DNA of 64,000 nt from contig NZ_VOQR01000001.1 of assembly GCF_007995065.1 (NCBI RefSeq), positions 2,297,001-2,361,000 on the forward strand, read 5' to 3'. Of the stretch, positions 28,301 to 37,258 are shown piece by piece; positions within the stretch are counted from its first letter, which is position 1, and every line of letters starts with the position of its first letter. Below the pieces are notes generated by a model. That model searched no databases and was not told where the DNA came from. It saw only the letters and a program-made list of their open reading frames with translations. The position numbers were made by a program, and so were the translations under genes. The stretch is from Sphingomonas ginsenosidivorax (GTDB lineage: Bacteria > Pseudomonadota > Alphaproteobacteria > Sphingomonadales > Sphingomonadaceae).

Positions 28301-28516
28301 GTGGCCGTTGACAGTGACGACAGCCTTGATCCGAACATCACGGCGGCCTTGGACGAGGTCCTCGTGCCGGGTGCTTGTGATCCAGCCCTCCTCGGCCGGT
28401 TGCGGAGGTTGATCGAGAATTGCCTCGCTGACAATTACGATCAGAGCGACGTCCTCGCCATGATCGAACTCGGCGTCGAGACGACCGACAACAGAGGCAC
28501 GCCAGGTGGAGCTTAG
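28301..28516 (+). CDS. Small acidic protein of a DNA-modification-linked operon
   Basis: 71 aa starting with GTG one base after the helicase stop; GAGGGAGGAA is its ribosome-binding site. It is acidic and helical (AALDEVLVP, LGRLRRLIENCLADNYDQSD) with no catalytic motif. It overlaps the CxC ATPase gene by 11 bp. The order small protein / CxC ATPase / DGQHR protein recalls what I remember as the 'CxC ATPase DNA modification system associated small protein' family; that assignment is from memory and not checked. Confidence 0.7.
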   Translation: MAVDSDDSLDPNITAALDEVLVPGACDPALLGRLRRLIENCLADNYDQSDVLAMIELGVETTDNRGTPGGA

Positions 28517-30446
28517 GGTCGTCGGCTGGCGCTATGAAAACGTCCGCGGCGGAATCCGCGACGTCACCGTTTCACTCGACGGCGAGCCGCGCTGGACGCT
28601 TGTCCAGATGCCGAACGGCACCGGCAAGACAACGACGATGACGCTTCTTCGTGCGGTGCTGACAGGTGCCGATCTTACGCCTGACGAGGTGGTAGGATTG
28701 CGAGCCGACGACGACACGGAACACGGTCTGTTCGAATTGCGCCTCTCGATCGATGACAAACCGTACCGCGTCGAGCTGGAACTGGACTTCGTGGCCCGCC
28801 GCGCCACCTATTGGACGACCCGCGCCGCCCTTCTAGCCGGCGGGAGGGAAGAAGGATGGAACCTCCCTCCCCTCCTCCGCAAGCTGCTTACGCCCGAGTT
28901 CACGCGACTCTTCGTCTTCGACGGCGAATTCGCGAAGGAGATACGAGCGGAGGGACGTGATCGCACGACGCGGGCCATTAGGACCCTGTACCGACTGGAT
29001 CAGCTGGATCAGCTGAAGAGCGACATCTCCAAGCTGGTTGCCCTGGAGCAGGCAAAGGCGGCATCGATCACGACGGCACGCGAGCAGAAGGGCGTCACCA
29101 GGCTGCAGAATGCGCTGAGCGAAGCGGAGCGCACGTTGTCGACGCTGCGGTCGAGGCTGAAGACCCTGCAGTCGGAGAAGAAGACGCGCGACGCGCGCCA
29201 AGCCGAGATCAAGGGTCGGATCTCCGAGCGAACGGCGCAGGATGAGAAGTTCGCGGCGCGTCGGGCCAAGCTCGACGCCGAGCTGTCCTCGGTATCGAGC
29301 CGGATCGCAGAACTTTCCGCGACATCGCTTGCGGCGATGCGCTCGCCGACGAAGATCAGTCCGGACCTTCTCGTCAGCCTCCGTGGCTTGGGCACGCGGC
29401 TCACGACGCTGCAGCTTCCGAAGACCATATCGCAGGAGTTCTTCCACGAACTGGCGCACGCCGAATTCTGCGTGTGCGAGACGAAGATTGGGCCGAAGGA
29501 GCACGACGCCATTCTCGCTGGCGCTGACAAATATCTCGCCGAGGACCAGATCACGATCATCAACCGGATGAAGCGCAGCGTCCGCGAAAGCGTCGCGACG
29601 GGTGACGAGTTCGCCGAGGCGTCGAAGGAGTTGCAGACGAAACTGCGCGAGCGGCGCTCGCTTGATCAGCAGCTCGAACAGCTGCAACGCGAGCAGGTCG
29701 AGGCAGGCGATGAGGAGCTCAAGTCCCTCCTGATCGAGCAGAAGCAGATCGAGGTCGACCTGGAACGGATCAGTCGGGAGGCCGGTCATCTCAGCACGAC
29801 CGACCGGCAGACCCAACTGCTCTCGAGGTTGGACTGGAAGACGAACGTGGCGCTCTGTCGTGCAGAGGTAGAATCCTGCCAGCGGAAGTACGCCGCGGCC
29901 ACCAAGACCGTCGAGTTCACGCGGTCGGCGGACAAGATCACTGCCTTGGTTGATCTCGTCGCGGAGAGTGCGCTGGACAAGCTGCGCGAGAGTGTTCGCT
30001 TGGCGACCAACGAGAAGCTCGCTCGGCTGGTCAAGGGTGAACCCCTCCGGGTCGCGCGTATCGGATCAGCCTTGGAACTTGAATCCAGCGGTGTGAGCGC
30101 AAAGGGCGGCGTCAGCGAAGGCCAGAGCCTGTCGGTTGCCTACGCCTTCATCACGTCATTGCTGAGCGCCGCTCCGCACAAGCTACCCTTCATCGTCGAC
30201 AGTCCTGCGGTCTCGCTCGACACCCGCGTGCGGCGGGAGGTCGGCGAGGTCATTCCGGAGCTGTTCGATCAGATGATCATGTTCGTGATTTCGAGTGAGA
30301 AGGACGGTTTTGCCGATGCGTTCTACCCGCGGCAGGATGTCCGCTACGTCACGATCTGGAAGGATGACGGGGACGTGTCGCAGATGCGGGAGGGACTCGA
30401 CGAGTTCAAGCGCTTCCACGCAGCAGAACCGGGGACCGTACAGTGA
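28506..30446 (+). CDS. SMC/DndD-like ATPase with CxC motif
   Basis: 646 aa with SMC/Rad50 organisation: P-loop MPNGTGKTT (35-43) near the N-terminus, LFVFDGEFAKEI (compare LFFFDGEKIADI in the DndD of this window), long coiled coils (about 170-280 and 370-480), CVC at 322-324 between them, signature VSEGQSLSVAYAFI and Walker B LPFIVDSPAVSLD near the C-terminus. The CxC pair sits where Rad50 and SbcC have the zinc hook, so it may bind zinc in a dimer. The start is GTG at 28506. It is probably the motor or DNA sensor of the restriction side. Confidence 0.85.
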   Translation: MELRVVGWRYENVRGGIRDVTVSLDGEPRWTLVQMPNGTGKTTTMTLLRAVLTGADLTPDEVVGLRADDDTEHGLFELRLSIDDKPYRVELELDFVARRATYWTTRAALLAGGREEGWNLPPLLRKLLTPEFTRLFVFDGEFAKEIRAEGRDRTTRAIRTLYRLDQLDQLKSDISKLVALEQAKAASITTAREQKGVTRLQNALSEAERTLSTLRSRLKTLQSEKKTRDARQAEIKGRISERTAQDEKFAARRAKLDAELSSVSSRIAELSATSLAAMRSPTKISPDLLVSLRGLGTRLTTLQLPKTISQEFFHELAHAEFCVCETKIGPKEHDAILAGADKYLAEDQITIINRMKRSVRESVATGDEFAEASKELQTKLRERRSLDQQLEQLQREQVEAGDEELKSLLIEQKQIEVDLERISREAGHLSTTDRQTQLLSRLDWKTNVALCRAEVESCQRKYAAATKTVEFTRSADKITALVDLVAESALDKLRESVRLATNEKLARLVKGEPLRVARIGSALELESSGVSAKGGVSEGQSLSVAYAFITSLLSAAPHKLPFIVDSPAVSLDTRVRREVGEVIPELFDQMIMFVISSEKDGFADAFYPRQDVRYVTIWKDDGDVSQMREGLDEFKRFHAAEPGTVQ

Positions 30447-30901
30447 ACTTCACGCTACCCGCCAAGGCGCGGCCGTTCTTTAAGACTATCGGTGACCAAC
30501 GATCGCCACGGTGGCTGATGTTCGACAGTTGGTACGTATGCATGCTCGTTGGCGTCCGCGCGCGGACCCTAGGTGCGAAGGATGATCTCGAGGACGCCGA
30601 GTTCAATCCCATCTATCCCGACGATTACAAGCCCCAGGCGGACTTCATCGCCGGCTTGCTGATTGACGCCGAGTTGGATCGTAAGGGCATCAACGTGGCC
30701 GACAAGGCATCGGTCGAGCGCGAGATGATCCTGCTGCTGGATCCACAGAAGACCACAGGCCTCAGCGAAATCGGGGTCGAGCTTCTGAACCGGTACGCCG
30801 TGGCCGGTTTCGCCAAGCTCGACGAAGTGATGCTTCCACCGGCGACCGTGGAGGAGATGTTGGTCCGATATGCGGGCGTATGGACCGGGGGGGAGGACTG
30901 A
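30443..30901 (+). CDS. Unknown 152-aa protein in the helicase/CxC-ATPase operon
   Basis: 152 aa, GTG start overlapping the ATPase stop (GTGA). It contains WLMFDSWYVCMLVGVRAR and a helical C-terminus (VELLNRYAVAGFAKLDEVM). No family recognised; the size and context suggest a small accessory subunit, perhaps DndE-like or DndG-like in role. It overlaps the membrane protein gene by one base (TGATG), so coupling of translation is expected. Confidence 0.75.
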   Translation: MNFTLPAKARPFFKTIGDQRSPRWLMFDSWYVCMLVGVRARTLGAKDDLEDAEFNPIYPDDYKPQADFIAGLLIDAELDRKGINVADKASVEREMILLLDPQKTTGLSEIGVELLNRYAVAGFAKLDEVMLPPATVEEMLVRYAGVWTGGED

Positions 30902-31419
30902 TGGCGGCTACTGAAGGTGGTTGGGGTGAGCTCGGCCATGACCTGTGGCGGCGGACGAAGCGCCCGCTGCGACACGCCACATTTGTTTCGTTCTTCATCG
31001 GTAGCGTCGTCGGCATCGGCGGGCTGGGCATCTGGGTCGAATTGATCAATCTCGGCAGAGGCGACAGTCCAGTCGATCTGGCCTCACTGAGAACCGCGTT
31101 GGCGACGTTCTTCCCCGCGCTCGTCGGCTCGACATGCTTTCAGATCATCCTCGGGCGGTATCTGAAGGCGCTGAAGGCCGTCACGTTCCCCGCATCGATC
31201 GCGCTCGCGGTGGTCGGCTTCTGGCTGATCTTCGATCGCGGACTCACCGCGCACAAGGCCATCACAATCGCAATCCTGGCTACGATCGTGTCGCTTTGGT
31301 TCTGGTGGATCGCAAACGCCGACAACCCGGACTTCTTCGATGAGACACTCCCCCTCGCCGCTGTCGGCGGTGATACGGCCCGTCCCTTGGACGGCAACTT
31401 GGATGGGTTCGACGCATGA
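30901..31419 (+). CDS. Four-helix membrane protein of the operon
   Basis: 172 aa with four hydrophobic segments: ATFVSFFIGSVVGIGGLGIW (about 27-46), ALATFFPALVGSTCFQIIL (about 66-84), FPASIALAVVGFWLIF (about 95-110) and ITIAILATIVSLWFWWIA (about 119-136), then a short acidic tail. No family recognised. An inner-membrane protein inside a DNA-restriction operon could be an effector that damages the membrane, or an anchor. GGGGGGAGG precedes the ATG at 30901; an in-frame ATG 21 nt upstream was rejected. Confidence 0.75.
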   Translation: MAATEGGWGELGHDLWRRTKRPLRHATFVSFFIGSVVGIGGLGIWVELINLGRGDSPVDLASLRTALATFFPALVGSTCFQIILGRYLKALKAVTFPASIALAVVGFWLIFDRGLTAHKAITIAILATIVSLWFWWIANADNPDFFDETLPLAAVGGDTARPLDGNLDGFDA

Positions 31420-32705
31420 CTGAGACGGCAACCCGGTTCCCATACCGCACCAAGGCGCTGCGGATCCGTCAGGAGCTCGCAGAATGCTTCGTGGCCGCCC
31501 TGCCCGCCCGGCTGCTCCTCGACGTCTGCTTCAGCGACGTGCTGACGGCGGAGCACACCGACGACACGAAGAAGCCATACGTTCTCGGCGGCACGCAGCG
31601 CGAGCAACGCGAGAAGCGGCTCCAGGAGGTCGGCAGGTACATCGATCGTGATGACACCGCCTTTCCAAACTCGATCATTCTGGCGGCGAACTCACGTCCC
31701 AGCGACGGGACGACCGAGGATGCTCCGGACGATCAGGCCGACGAGGACGCCGAGGAGGAGGAGACGGGAGAGTCCGAAGTTGGCCCGGAAGATCGCAACC
31801 CGGCTGGCATCGACCGGCGGTGGCGGATCGAGGTTGGCGATGACGGCTGCCATGAGCTGGTAATCCCCAGCGAAAGCAAGTTGGCGGCAGTGGTCGACGG
31901 TCAGCATCGCCTGTTCGGTTTCACCAAGGCCGAGGTGCTTGAACGCCTCGACATGGACATGATCTGCACGATCTACCTGGACCTGCCCAAGTCGTTCCAG
32001 GCCCAGATATTCGCCACGATCAACTCGAACCAGAAGCCGGTCGACAAGAGTCTGACGTACGAGATGTTCGGCTACAACATCGACGACGAGGATCCATCGT
32101 TCTGGAGTCCGGATAAGCTGGCCGTGTTCCTCACCCGCCGATTGGGAAGCGACGAGGGCTCGCCATTGAAGGGACGCATCGTCATTGCGCCGAAGAAGGA
32201 CGCAGCGTTGGCGGCCTTGACGGGAACGACGGGCTGGAAGGTGTCGACGGCCGTCATCGTCGAGGGGATCGCAAGGCTCCTTACTAGTAACCCGAAGAGC
32301 GATGCGAATAGTCTCCAGACCCCTAGGAAGGTCCGGCGAGTGGACATTCGTGACCGCCGTAAGGACAGGTCGCCGCTTCGGGAGGCATACTTCAACGGGC
32401 AGGACGTCGTTATCTATACGATGGTCCTGAACTACCTGACGGCGTGCAACGAGCTGTTCTGGGCGCTCGCGCCCGTCGACTCGTTCATCTACAAGACCGT
32501 TGGCGTCCAAGCGCTGTTCGACATTCTGCGCAAGTTGGCACCGGCGGCCTACGAGACGAAGGTGATCTCGGTTGACCACTTCCGATCGATCCTGAAACCT
32601 GCCGAGGACCTTGATTTCACGGAAGATCGTTTCCGCAACGCTTCGGGCTCCGGTCGCAGCATCATCCGGCGCGCCATCGAGGAAGAGATCGGACTTGGAA
32701 GATGA
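31416..32705 (+). CDS. DGQHR-domain protein (DndB-like)
   Basis: 429 aa with AAVVDGQHRLFGF (DGQHR at 161-165), the hallmark of the DndB/DGQHR family, plus FATINSNQKPVDKSLTYEMFG, a conserved block of such proteins. A Glu/Asp-rich insert (EDAEEEETGESEVG) lies near residue 110. DndB binds DNA and regulates phosphorothioation in known Dnd systems; the role of this second copy is unknown. It overlaps the membrane protein gene by 4 bp (ATGA), is the last gene of the operon, and faces the family A gene at 32829. Confidence 0.88.
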   Translation: MTETATRFPYRTKALRIRQELAECFVAALPARLLLDVCFSDVLTAEHTDDTKKPYVLGGTQREQREKRLQEVGRYIDRDDTAFPNSIILAANSRPSDGTTEDAPDDQADEDAEEEETGESEVGPEDRNPAGIDRRWRIEVGDDGCHELVIPSESKLAAVVDGQHRLFGFTKAEVLERLDMDMICTIYLDLPKSFQAQIFATINSNQKPVDKSLTYEMFGYNIDDEDPSFWSPDKLAVFLTRRLGSDEGSPLKGRIVIAPKKDAALAALTGTTGWKVSTAVIVEGIARLLTSNPKSDANSLQTPRKVRRVDIRDRRKDRSPLREAYFNGQDVVIYTMVLNYLTACNELFWALAPVDSFIYKTVGVQALFDILRKLAPAAYETKVISVDHFRSILKPAEDLDFTEDRFRNASGSGRSIIRRAIEEEIGLGR

Positions 32706-32828
32706 CCTCGGTTGCCAGTTCTTCTTAGTGACCGCGCGCTCCATGATGGTAGTGCCTGTTCTTGCGGCCGACCCGGTACTGACCTCGTGACGGCGCTTCG
32801 TCCCGAGCGTGGCCGGCTTTCGCGGCTA

Positions 32829-33833
32829 TCATGCTGACCAGATCTGACCCGACTCCACATTGAAGTAGAGGTCCGGGATTTCGAGACACGCGATCACGAA
32901 ATTGGCTCCTTCGCCCTCGTGGCTCGTGACCGTGCCGACGAGAATGCGTTCATCGAGCGCAGGGTGGGCGATCACGTCAGTAACAGGACGTCCGATGGCG
33001 TTGATGCAGGTAGTCTCCGGAAGAACGTAGTCACTGACGGTCAGAATGGAGCCCGTCCAGGCCACACGGTCGGTGCCATCAGCGATCGAATATATCGCGC
33101 CTTCCTCCCAGCAGAGCTCGAAATCGTTTCCGAGGGTCAAATCGTTCCGCGTCATCATCGTCTGTAGGATCGCCATGGCGTTCCCCACTCGGGCAATCGC
33201 ATTGAGCGACAGGAGATCGATCGTTCCGTCGGCGTTCGCATCGTCCAAACGGGCCCGGGCGACAGCACGCCGTTCAAGTGTTTCCATCGCCGTGACGAAC
33301 AGTCTTCCCAGAGCCTCTTCGCTTCCGGTCGTCATGGGCATGTGACGACTCCGCAGGTTCTGCCCCAGCGTCTCAATCGTGACCACGAACTGCGCATCAT
33401 CAGGTTGTTCCCAGAATCCGAACTGTGCGAGGTGTACGCTGACCAGCTTAACTGGCAGCCCGCGCCGCTCGCCATTCTCAACTAGCAGTTGCGCGCTCTT
33501 TGCCATGGACTGGAAGCGGGGAGCGAGGTCTGCCGCGACGTACGAGGCCCGCATCGCGTAGTCGCATACACGGTTCGCGACGCGGCTCTCATTCCCGGCG
33601 ACTTGATGGTCCCCTATCGTTGGAAACAAGTCCGCGAGCATCGTAACTCTCAGTGCTATCTCGATGACGTAGTCTGCGTCCTCGGTGCACTCCTTTAGCA
33701 TGGATGCCGTGGCTCCGGCGAACCTAGGGAAGTCGCCGGAACGGAGCGTTGCCAGACGACATTCGATCAGCGCCGCTATTCGACGCTCCCTCGCTGCGAA
33801 AGAATGGTAAGAGGTTAAATCGGCAACAGTCAT
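32829..33833 (-). CDS. Protein of unknown function, family A
   Basis: 334 aa, related to the 348-aa protein at 23538-24584 (QFVVTIETLGQNL at 148-160, FELCWEEGAI at 238-247, LPETTCINAIGRPVTD at 271-286). No recognised catalytic motif, signal peptide or membrane helix. GGAGG lies 8 nt before the ATG at 33833; an upstream TTG at 33863 is possible but less likely. It sits between the helicase operon (convergent) and the FRG-domain gene. Confidence 0.72.
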   Translation of the reverse strand: MTVADLTSYHSFAARERRIAALIECRLATLRSGDFPRFAGATASMLKECTEDADYVIEIALRVTMLADLFPTIGDHQVAGNESRVANRVCDYAMRASYVAADLAPRFQSMAKSAQLLVENGERRGLPVKLVSVHLAQFGFWEQPDDAQFVVTIETLGQNLRSRHMPMTTGSEEALGRLFVTAMETLERRAVARARLDDANADGTIDLLSLNAIARVGNAMAILQTMMTRNDLTLGNDFELCWEEGAIYSIADGTDRVAWTGSILTVSDYVLPETTCINAIGRPVTDVIAHPALDERILVGTVTSHEGEGANFVIACLEIPDLYFNVESGQIWSA

Positions 33834-34243
33834 TTGGGCAGCCTCCGTCAAGGAGGAACTCAAAGCCCCCTTGTGCTCATAGGATGGTCGGATACGCTCG
33901 CAAAGCGTGATGACTTCGTCGGCGAAGCATGGTGTTCCGGAACGGCCGCCCGGCTGGCAGCAACACAGTCAGATTTCCTAAGTTCGGATCAAACAGATGA
34001 TTTGGAATGAGGCGGGTAGTACCGTTGACGTCCCCCCAAAGATAATCGGGGCGAGGCGGGCCGCACTCTCTGCGCCTACATGCGCTCCGGCACCCCAATG
34101 GCAGCCCTCTCCTCTTTGATCCAAACGCCCGAAGACTGGGATCCTGCGGTGATCGATCCCTTGCGATCGGTCGCGATCTGATCCCTGTCAAGGGTACGGA
34201 TATCGGACGCTCGACGGGTTCGGTCCCGGGCACTTCGAAGTGA
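33834..34243. other. Intergenic region, possible gene remnant
   Basis: 410 bp. A minus-strand frame (33877-34233) contains a protein-like piece (PDYLWGDVNGTTRLIPNHLF) but has an Arg/Pro-rich front and no good start. It may be a decayed gene or chance. It must also hold the promoter of the family A gene. Confidence 0.35.
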
Positions 34244-35998
34244 TCAGCGCTGCCGCTCGTAGCGATGTCGAACTGTCTCTACCACGTGGTCGAGTTCCGC
34301 ATAGCCGACCTCGAATCTTTCCGCAGCAGCGCGCAACTCCGTCGACAGCACCCGATCACCGAGGAGCTCGGCGACAATGATCCGGTAGAAGACGAGCCTA
34401 CCCCATTCGCGCGACCCTTCGACCGTCAGCGTCAACCCTCGGTCCACGACAGGAACGGCGCGCTCGAGATCGAAGGCATCGAGACAAAGGGCGGTATCCG
34501 CCTCGATCAATCGCAGATCGTCGGCGTGAATGGTGCGAGCGTAGTCGACGAGCCGTCGTTCCCACCTCTTCCGGCCCCGTCCGCGGAGCAGACCTACAAG
34601 CCCCACCAGCAGGTTCACGTTCGTCCGGTCTGTACGCAAGCCGTTAGCGAAGGTGCCCAGCGCGGCCCGCGATCGCCCCAGTTCCGCCAGAGCGTCGCCC
34701 TTCGCCGCCAGGAGGTCGGGAGTGGCGCCGAAGGCGCAAATGACCTCGTCCACGTCCTCGAGCTGCCCCCGGTACAGATCGTCAAGGTTCCGTGCATCCC
34801 TGGTCTTCGCTTCGCCGACGACCCGATAGCCGCGATCGAGCAGCCCCTGTTCCGGATCATCGACAGGCGGGATGTGATTGGGATAGTGCCGGCGGGCCAA
34901 CGCCTCGATGGCCTCATGCCAAAGCGCGCCGTAGAGTGAATCCTCGGAGGGCTCAGGCCAGAGACTGCGCCGCAAGATAGGTGCGGCGCGGGTTGGCCCA
35001 TGCCGAAAGAAGAACGGTTGGCAGTCTGGCCGGGCTCGAATGTTTTCGACACCGATCGCCGTCTGCTTGATCGCGGACGAGGGAATGACCAGCGGAAGCG
35101 CACGGATCGGTCCGGGATCGTCCGGAAGATCTAGATCGCCCGGCAGGCCAACTCCGCCGTATGCAAGCGCCATATCCGTACGTGTACGAACGACGCTATG
35201 TCTCTTCGGCACCGCCGAATTCCAGAAGATCGCCGGGCGCAGGAAACCGCCGTGCTGCTCCGCAAAGCGGGTCTTCCCCCAATCGAGCCCGTCGATGGCC
35301 TTCGCAAGGCGATCATGCTTCCCGCGAGGCTGAAGGGGGCGCTCGGCCCGCTGTGCATCGAGGGATTCACGAAGGTCTCTCCAACTGGTCGCGAAGGGTA
35401 TCGTAGAGACCACCCTTTCCTCTGCTTCCTCCAAGCCGAACCATCGGTCGCGATCGAATACGCGATCGAGGCTGCGCTTTTGAACGAAGAAGTCGAAGAA
35501 CCCGATATCGGATTTTCCACGCTCGAAGAGATCATCGAGGTCGCGCATCCGGAAGGGAGGGGAAAGGCGTCGATCCGCACTGGAGTCGAACCGGTAGATG
35601 ACGCCGATGCCGTCTACAACCTGATCATAGTGTGGGTAGCGCCTGGTTGCGAAGAAGCTCGCGACATCGATACTCTCTGTCACGTCGAGCGACTCTGAGG
35701 TTAGGCCGTACTGCTGGGCGATGATGTTTCCGAGACCGACGCCGGCCAGCCTGATCAGAAGCTGCAGCATGTCCAGACGGGCGAGAGCCTGCAGGGACAA
35801 TCCGTCGAGTCGGTCGGGATCCACCTTCGCCATGGGCGAGGGATCAGACATGTCGGGGACGAGATGCCGATAAACGGACGGCACCATCACCGGATAGTCC
35901 TTCGTCTGCCCGCGATAGAGGAAGTCGGACCGATGTTCCTTCTTGAGCCACGCGGTGAGTGCACCGATGTTCTCGGCGGGGGCATCGACGTTGAACAT
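34244..35998 (-). CDS. FRG-domain protein with C-terminal helical repeats
   Basis: 584 aa. The N-terminus has SDFLYRGQTKDYPVMVPSVYR (residues 24-44), the FxxRGQ...P core of the FRG domain (named for F, R, G; here F26, R29, G30), and QQYGLTSESLDVTESIDVASFF further on, which matches the conserved 'QHYGLPTRLLDVT' block of that family. The C-terminal ~200 residues look like TPR helices (DALAELGRSRAALGTFANGLR). FRG proteins are common in defence islands, but their chemistry is not established. It lies 129 bp after the HNH-GHKL gene on the same strand. Confidence 0.8.
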   Translation of the reverse strand: MFNVDAPAENIGALTAWLKKEHRSDFLYRGQTKDYPVMVPSVYRHLVPDMSDPSPMAKVDPDRLDGLSLQALARLDMLQLLIRLAGVGLGNIIAQQYGLTSESLDVTESIDVASFFATRRYPHYDQVVDGIGVIYRFDSSADRRLSPPFRMRDLDDLFERGKSDIGFFDFFVQKRSLDRVFDRDRWFGLEEAEERVVSTIPFATSWRDLRESLDAQRAERPLQPRGKHDRLAKAIDGLDWGKTRFAEQHGGFLRPAIFWNSAVPKRHSVVRTRTDMALAYGGVGLPGDLDLPDDPGPIRALPLVIPSSAIKQTAIGVENIRARPDCQPFFFRHGPTRAAPILRRSLWPEPSEDSLYGALWHEAIEALARRHYPNHIPPVDDPEQGLLDRGYRVVGEAKTRDARNLDDLYRGQLEDVDEVICAFGATPDLLAAKGDALAELGRSRAALGTFANGLRTDRTNVNLLVGLVGLLRGRGRKRWERRLVDYARTIHADDLRLIEADTALCLDAFDLERAVPVVDRGLTLTVEGSREWGRLVFYRIIVAELLGDRVLSTELRAAAERFEVGYAELDHVVETVRHRYERQR

Positions 35999-36127
35999 CT
36001 GGAAACACCTTGCCTATGAGAGCCCTCGGACCTTCCAAGTCGGAACTGTCAGCGTAAACTAAGATTATCGAAGCCGGCATGCCACCGACGGCGGATTTCC
36101 GCCTAGCAGGATGCACCGAGAACGAAG

Positions 36128-37225
36128 CTAGGCGACATCCCTCCGTAGAATGAGCAGCCGCTCCTCAGGAAATTTCGCCCGAATAAACTCTTGAAGTCCG
36201 TCGGACATCGGCGGGGCAACTAGCACGACCGCCTTACCAAGCTCTCTGAGCCAGGCCACCCATGCATGAGCTTCGTCGACATCGGAATAGGTGATCCCGA
36301 TGTCCCAAATGAGATGAACGACGCTGCATTGATCGTAGTCGGACGGTACAGGCTCTGCATGTCCCATCACGGCCTCGTAGTTGAGCGTGAATGTGCAGGG
36401 CGTTACCGCCTGGAGCTGCTTGATGGTTCTAATGAGCGCGACGGTGTAGCGATTCCCTTCGCTCGTTACCTCTGATTCAACGAAGATTGAACCCGACCAG
36501 TCGCGGAGGACTGTCGAGAGTGCCGCCTGCCCCCCTCTTCCGTTTTGGTGCCCGACAAGACTCAGCAGGTCGAACGCCGCGCCGTTGTCCGTCAGGTGTA
36601 TTCGAGTGGGCTCCACCGTGAGCAGGGCCTCGGTCGCACCCCCGTACGAAGCTGCATTGCGGACGATTTCGGCCAGAAGCTCGCGGATCACATGCGTGGG
36701 CGCGGCTCCCCATACCTCATAGCTGCACGCTTCGATGAGTACCGTATCGATGCGATCGACCAGATCGCGAGTTGGACCGACGGGAAGATACAGAGGGGCC
36801 AGGGGATGGCTGATTGTGTCGTCGTCAGCGAGAACGACACTATCCCTCTTCAGGATCTGAGCGAGATGCGCCCTCCGCTCTGCCAGCCGCTTCCAGTGTC
36901 GGAGGGTCTCGACAGTATACGTCGATTCGTCGGTATCGATGAGTCTGCCGTCGGTGCCACACATCCAGATGCCGTTGTCCGGACCGTGAAGTTCCGTTTT
37001 ATCACCGACTGGACGACGACGTCTGGCCGGGGGATTGGGCGACGCCGAAATGATGTGACTCGCCGTCGCGGTATCGGACCGTGCTGCTTCGCTTTCGGCG
37101 GAAGGGCCAGCCGTTGGCGCGCGGCATGCCGGATGCGAACAACGAAAACCTGCCCGATGGCCGATGATCGCTCTCGTCTTTTCGGTGAAGTCGTTCCCCT
37201 TACGGCTATCATTTGGCATCGTCAC
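36128..37225 (-). CDS. HNH endonuclease fused to a GHKL ATPase domain
   Basis: 365 aa. The N-terminal HNH-like domain (about 15-115) has FRCSHPACRAPTAGP (C29, C34), SHIISA (H57), NGIWMC (N84, C89) and LIDTDESTYTVETLRHWKRL. The usual CH after the second cysteine pair is GTDG, so one metal ligand may be lost. The second domain (about 175-265) has a GHKL ATP-binding fold: N-box ELLAEIVRNAASYGG (E186, N190), G1 LTDNGAAFD, G2 NGRGGQAAL. A small C-terminal alpha/beta segment (VVHLIWDIGITYSD) follows. GHKL domains act as switches in RsbW, MORC and type II topoisomerases. The GTG start at 37225, after AGGA, is only 33 bp behind dndA, so it is probably part of the dnd operon and a restriction candidate. 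Confidence 0.78.
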   Translation of the reverse strand: MTMPNDSRKGNDFTEKTRAIIGHRAGFRCSHPACRAPTAGPSAESEAARSDTATASHIISASPNPPARRRRPVGDKTELHGPDNGIWMCGTDGRLIDTDESTYTVETLRHWKRLAERRAHLAQILKRDSVVLADDDTISHPLAPLYLPVGPTRDLVDRIDTVLIEACSYEVWGAAPTHVIRELLAEIVRNAASYGGATEALLTVEPTRIHLTDNGAAFDLLSLVGHQNGRGGQAALSTVLRDWSGSIFVESEVTSEGNRYTVALIRTIKQLQAVTPCTFTLNYEAVMGHAEPVPSDYDQCSVVHLIWDIGITYSDVDEAHAWVAWLRELGKAVVLVAPPMSDGLQEFIRAKFPEERLLILRRDVA

Positions 37226-37258
37226 GAATGTCCTGTGGTTGCCTCGTCGCGACGGCGC

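Noticed and set aside
33877..34233. Minus-strand frame of 118 codons with a partly protein-like C-terminus
   Set aside because: No ribosome-binding site, Arg/Pro-rich front half and no recognisable motif; kept only as a possible remnant.
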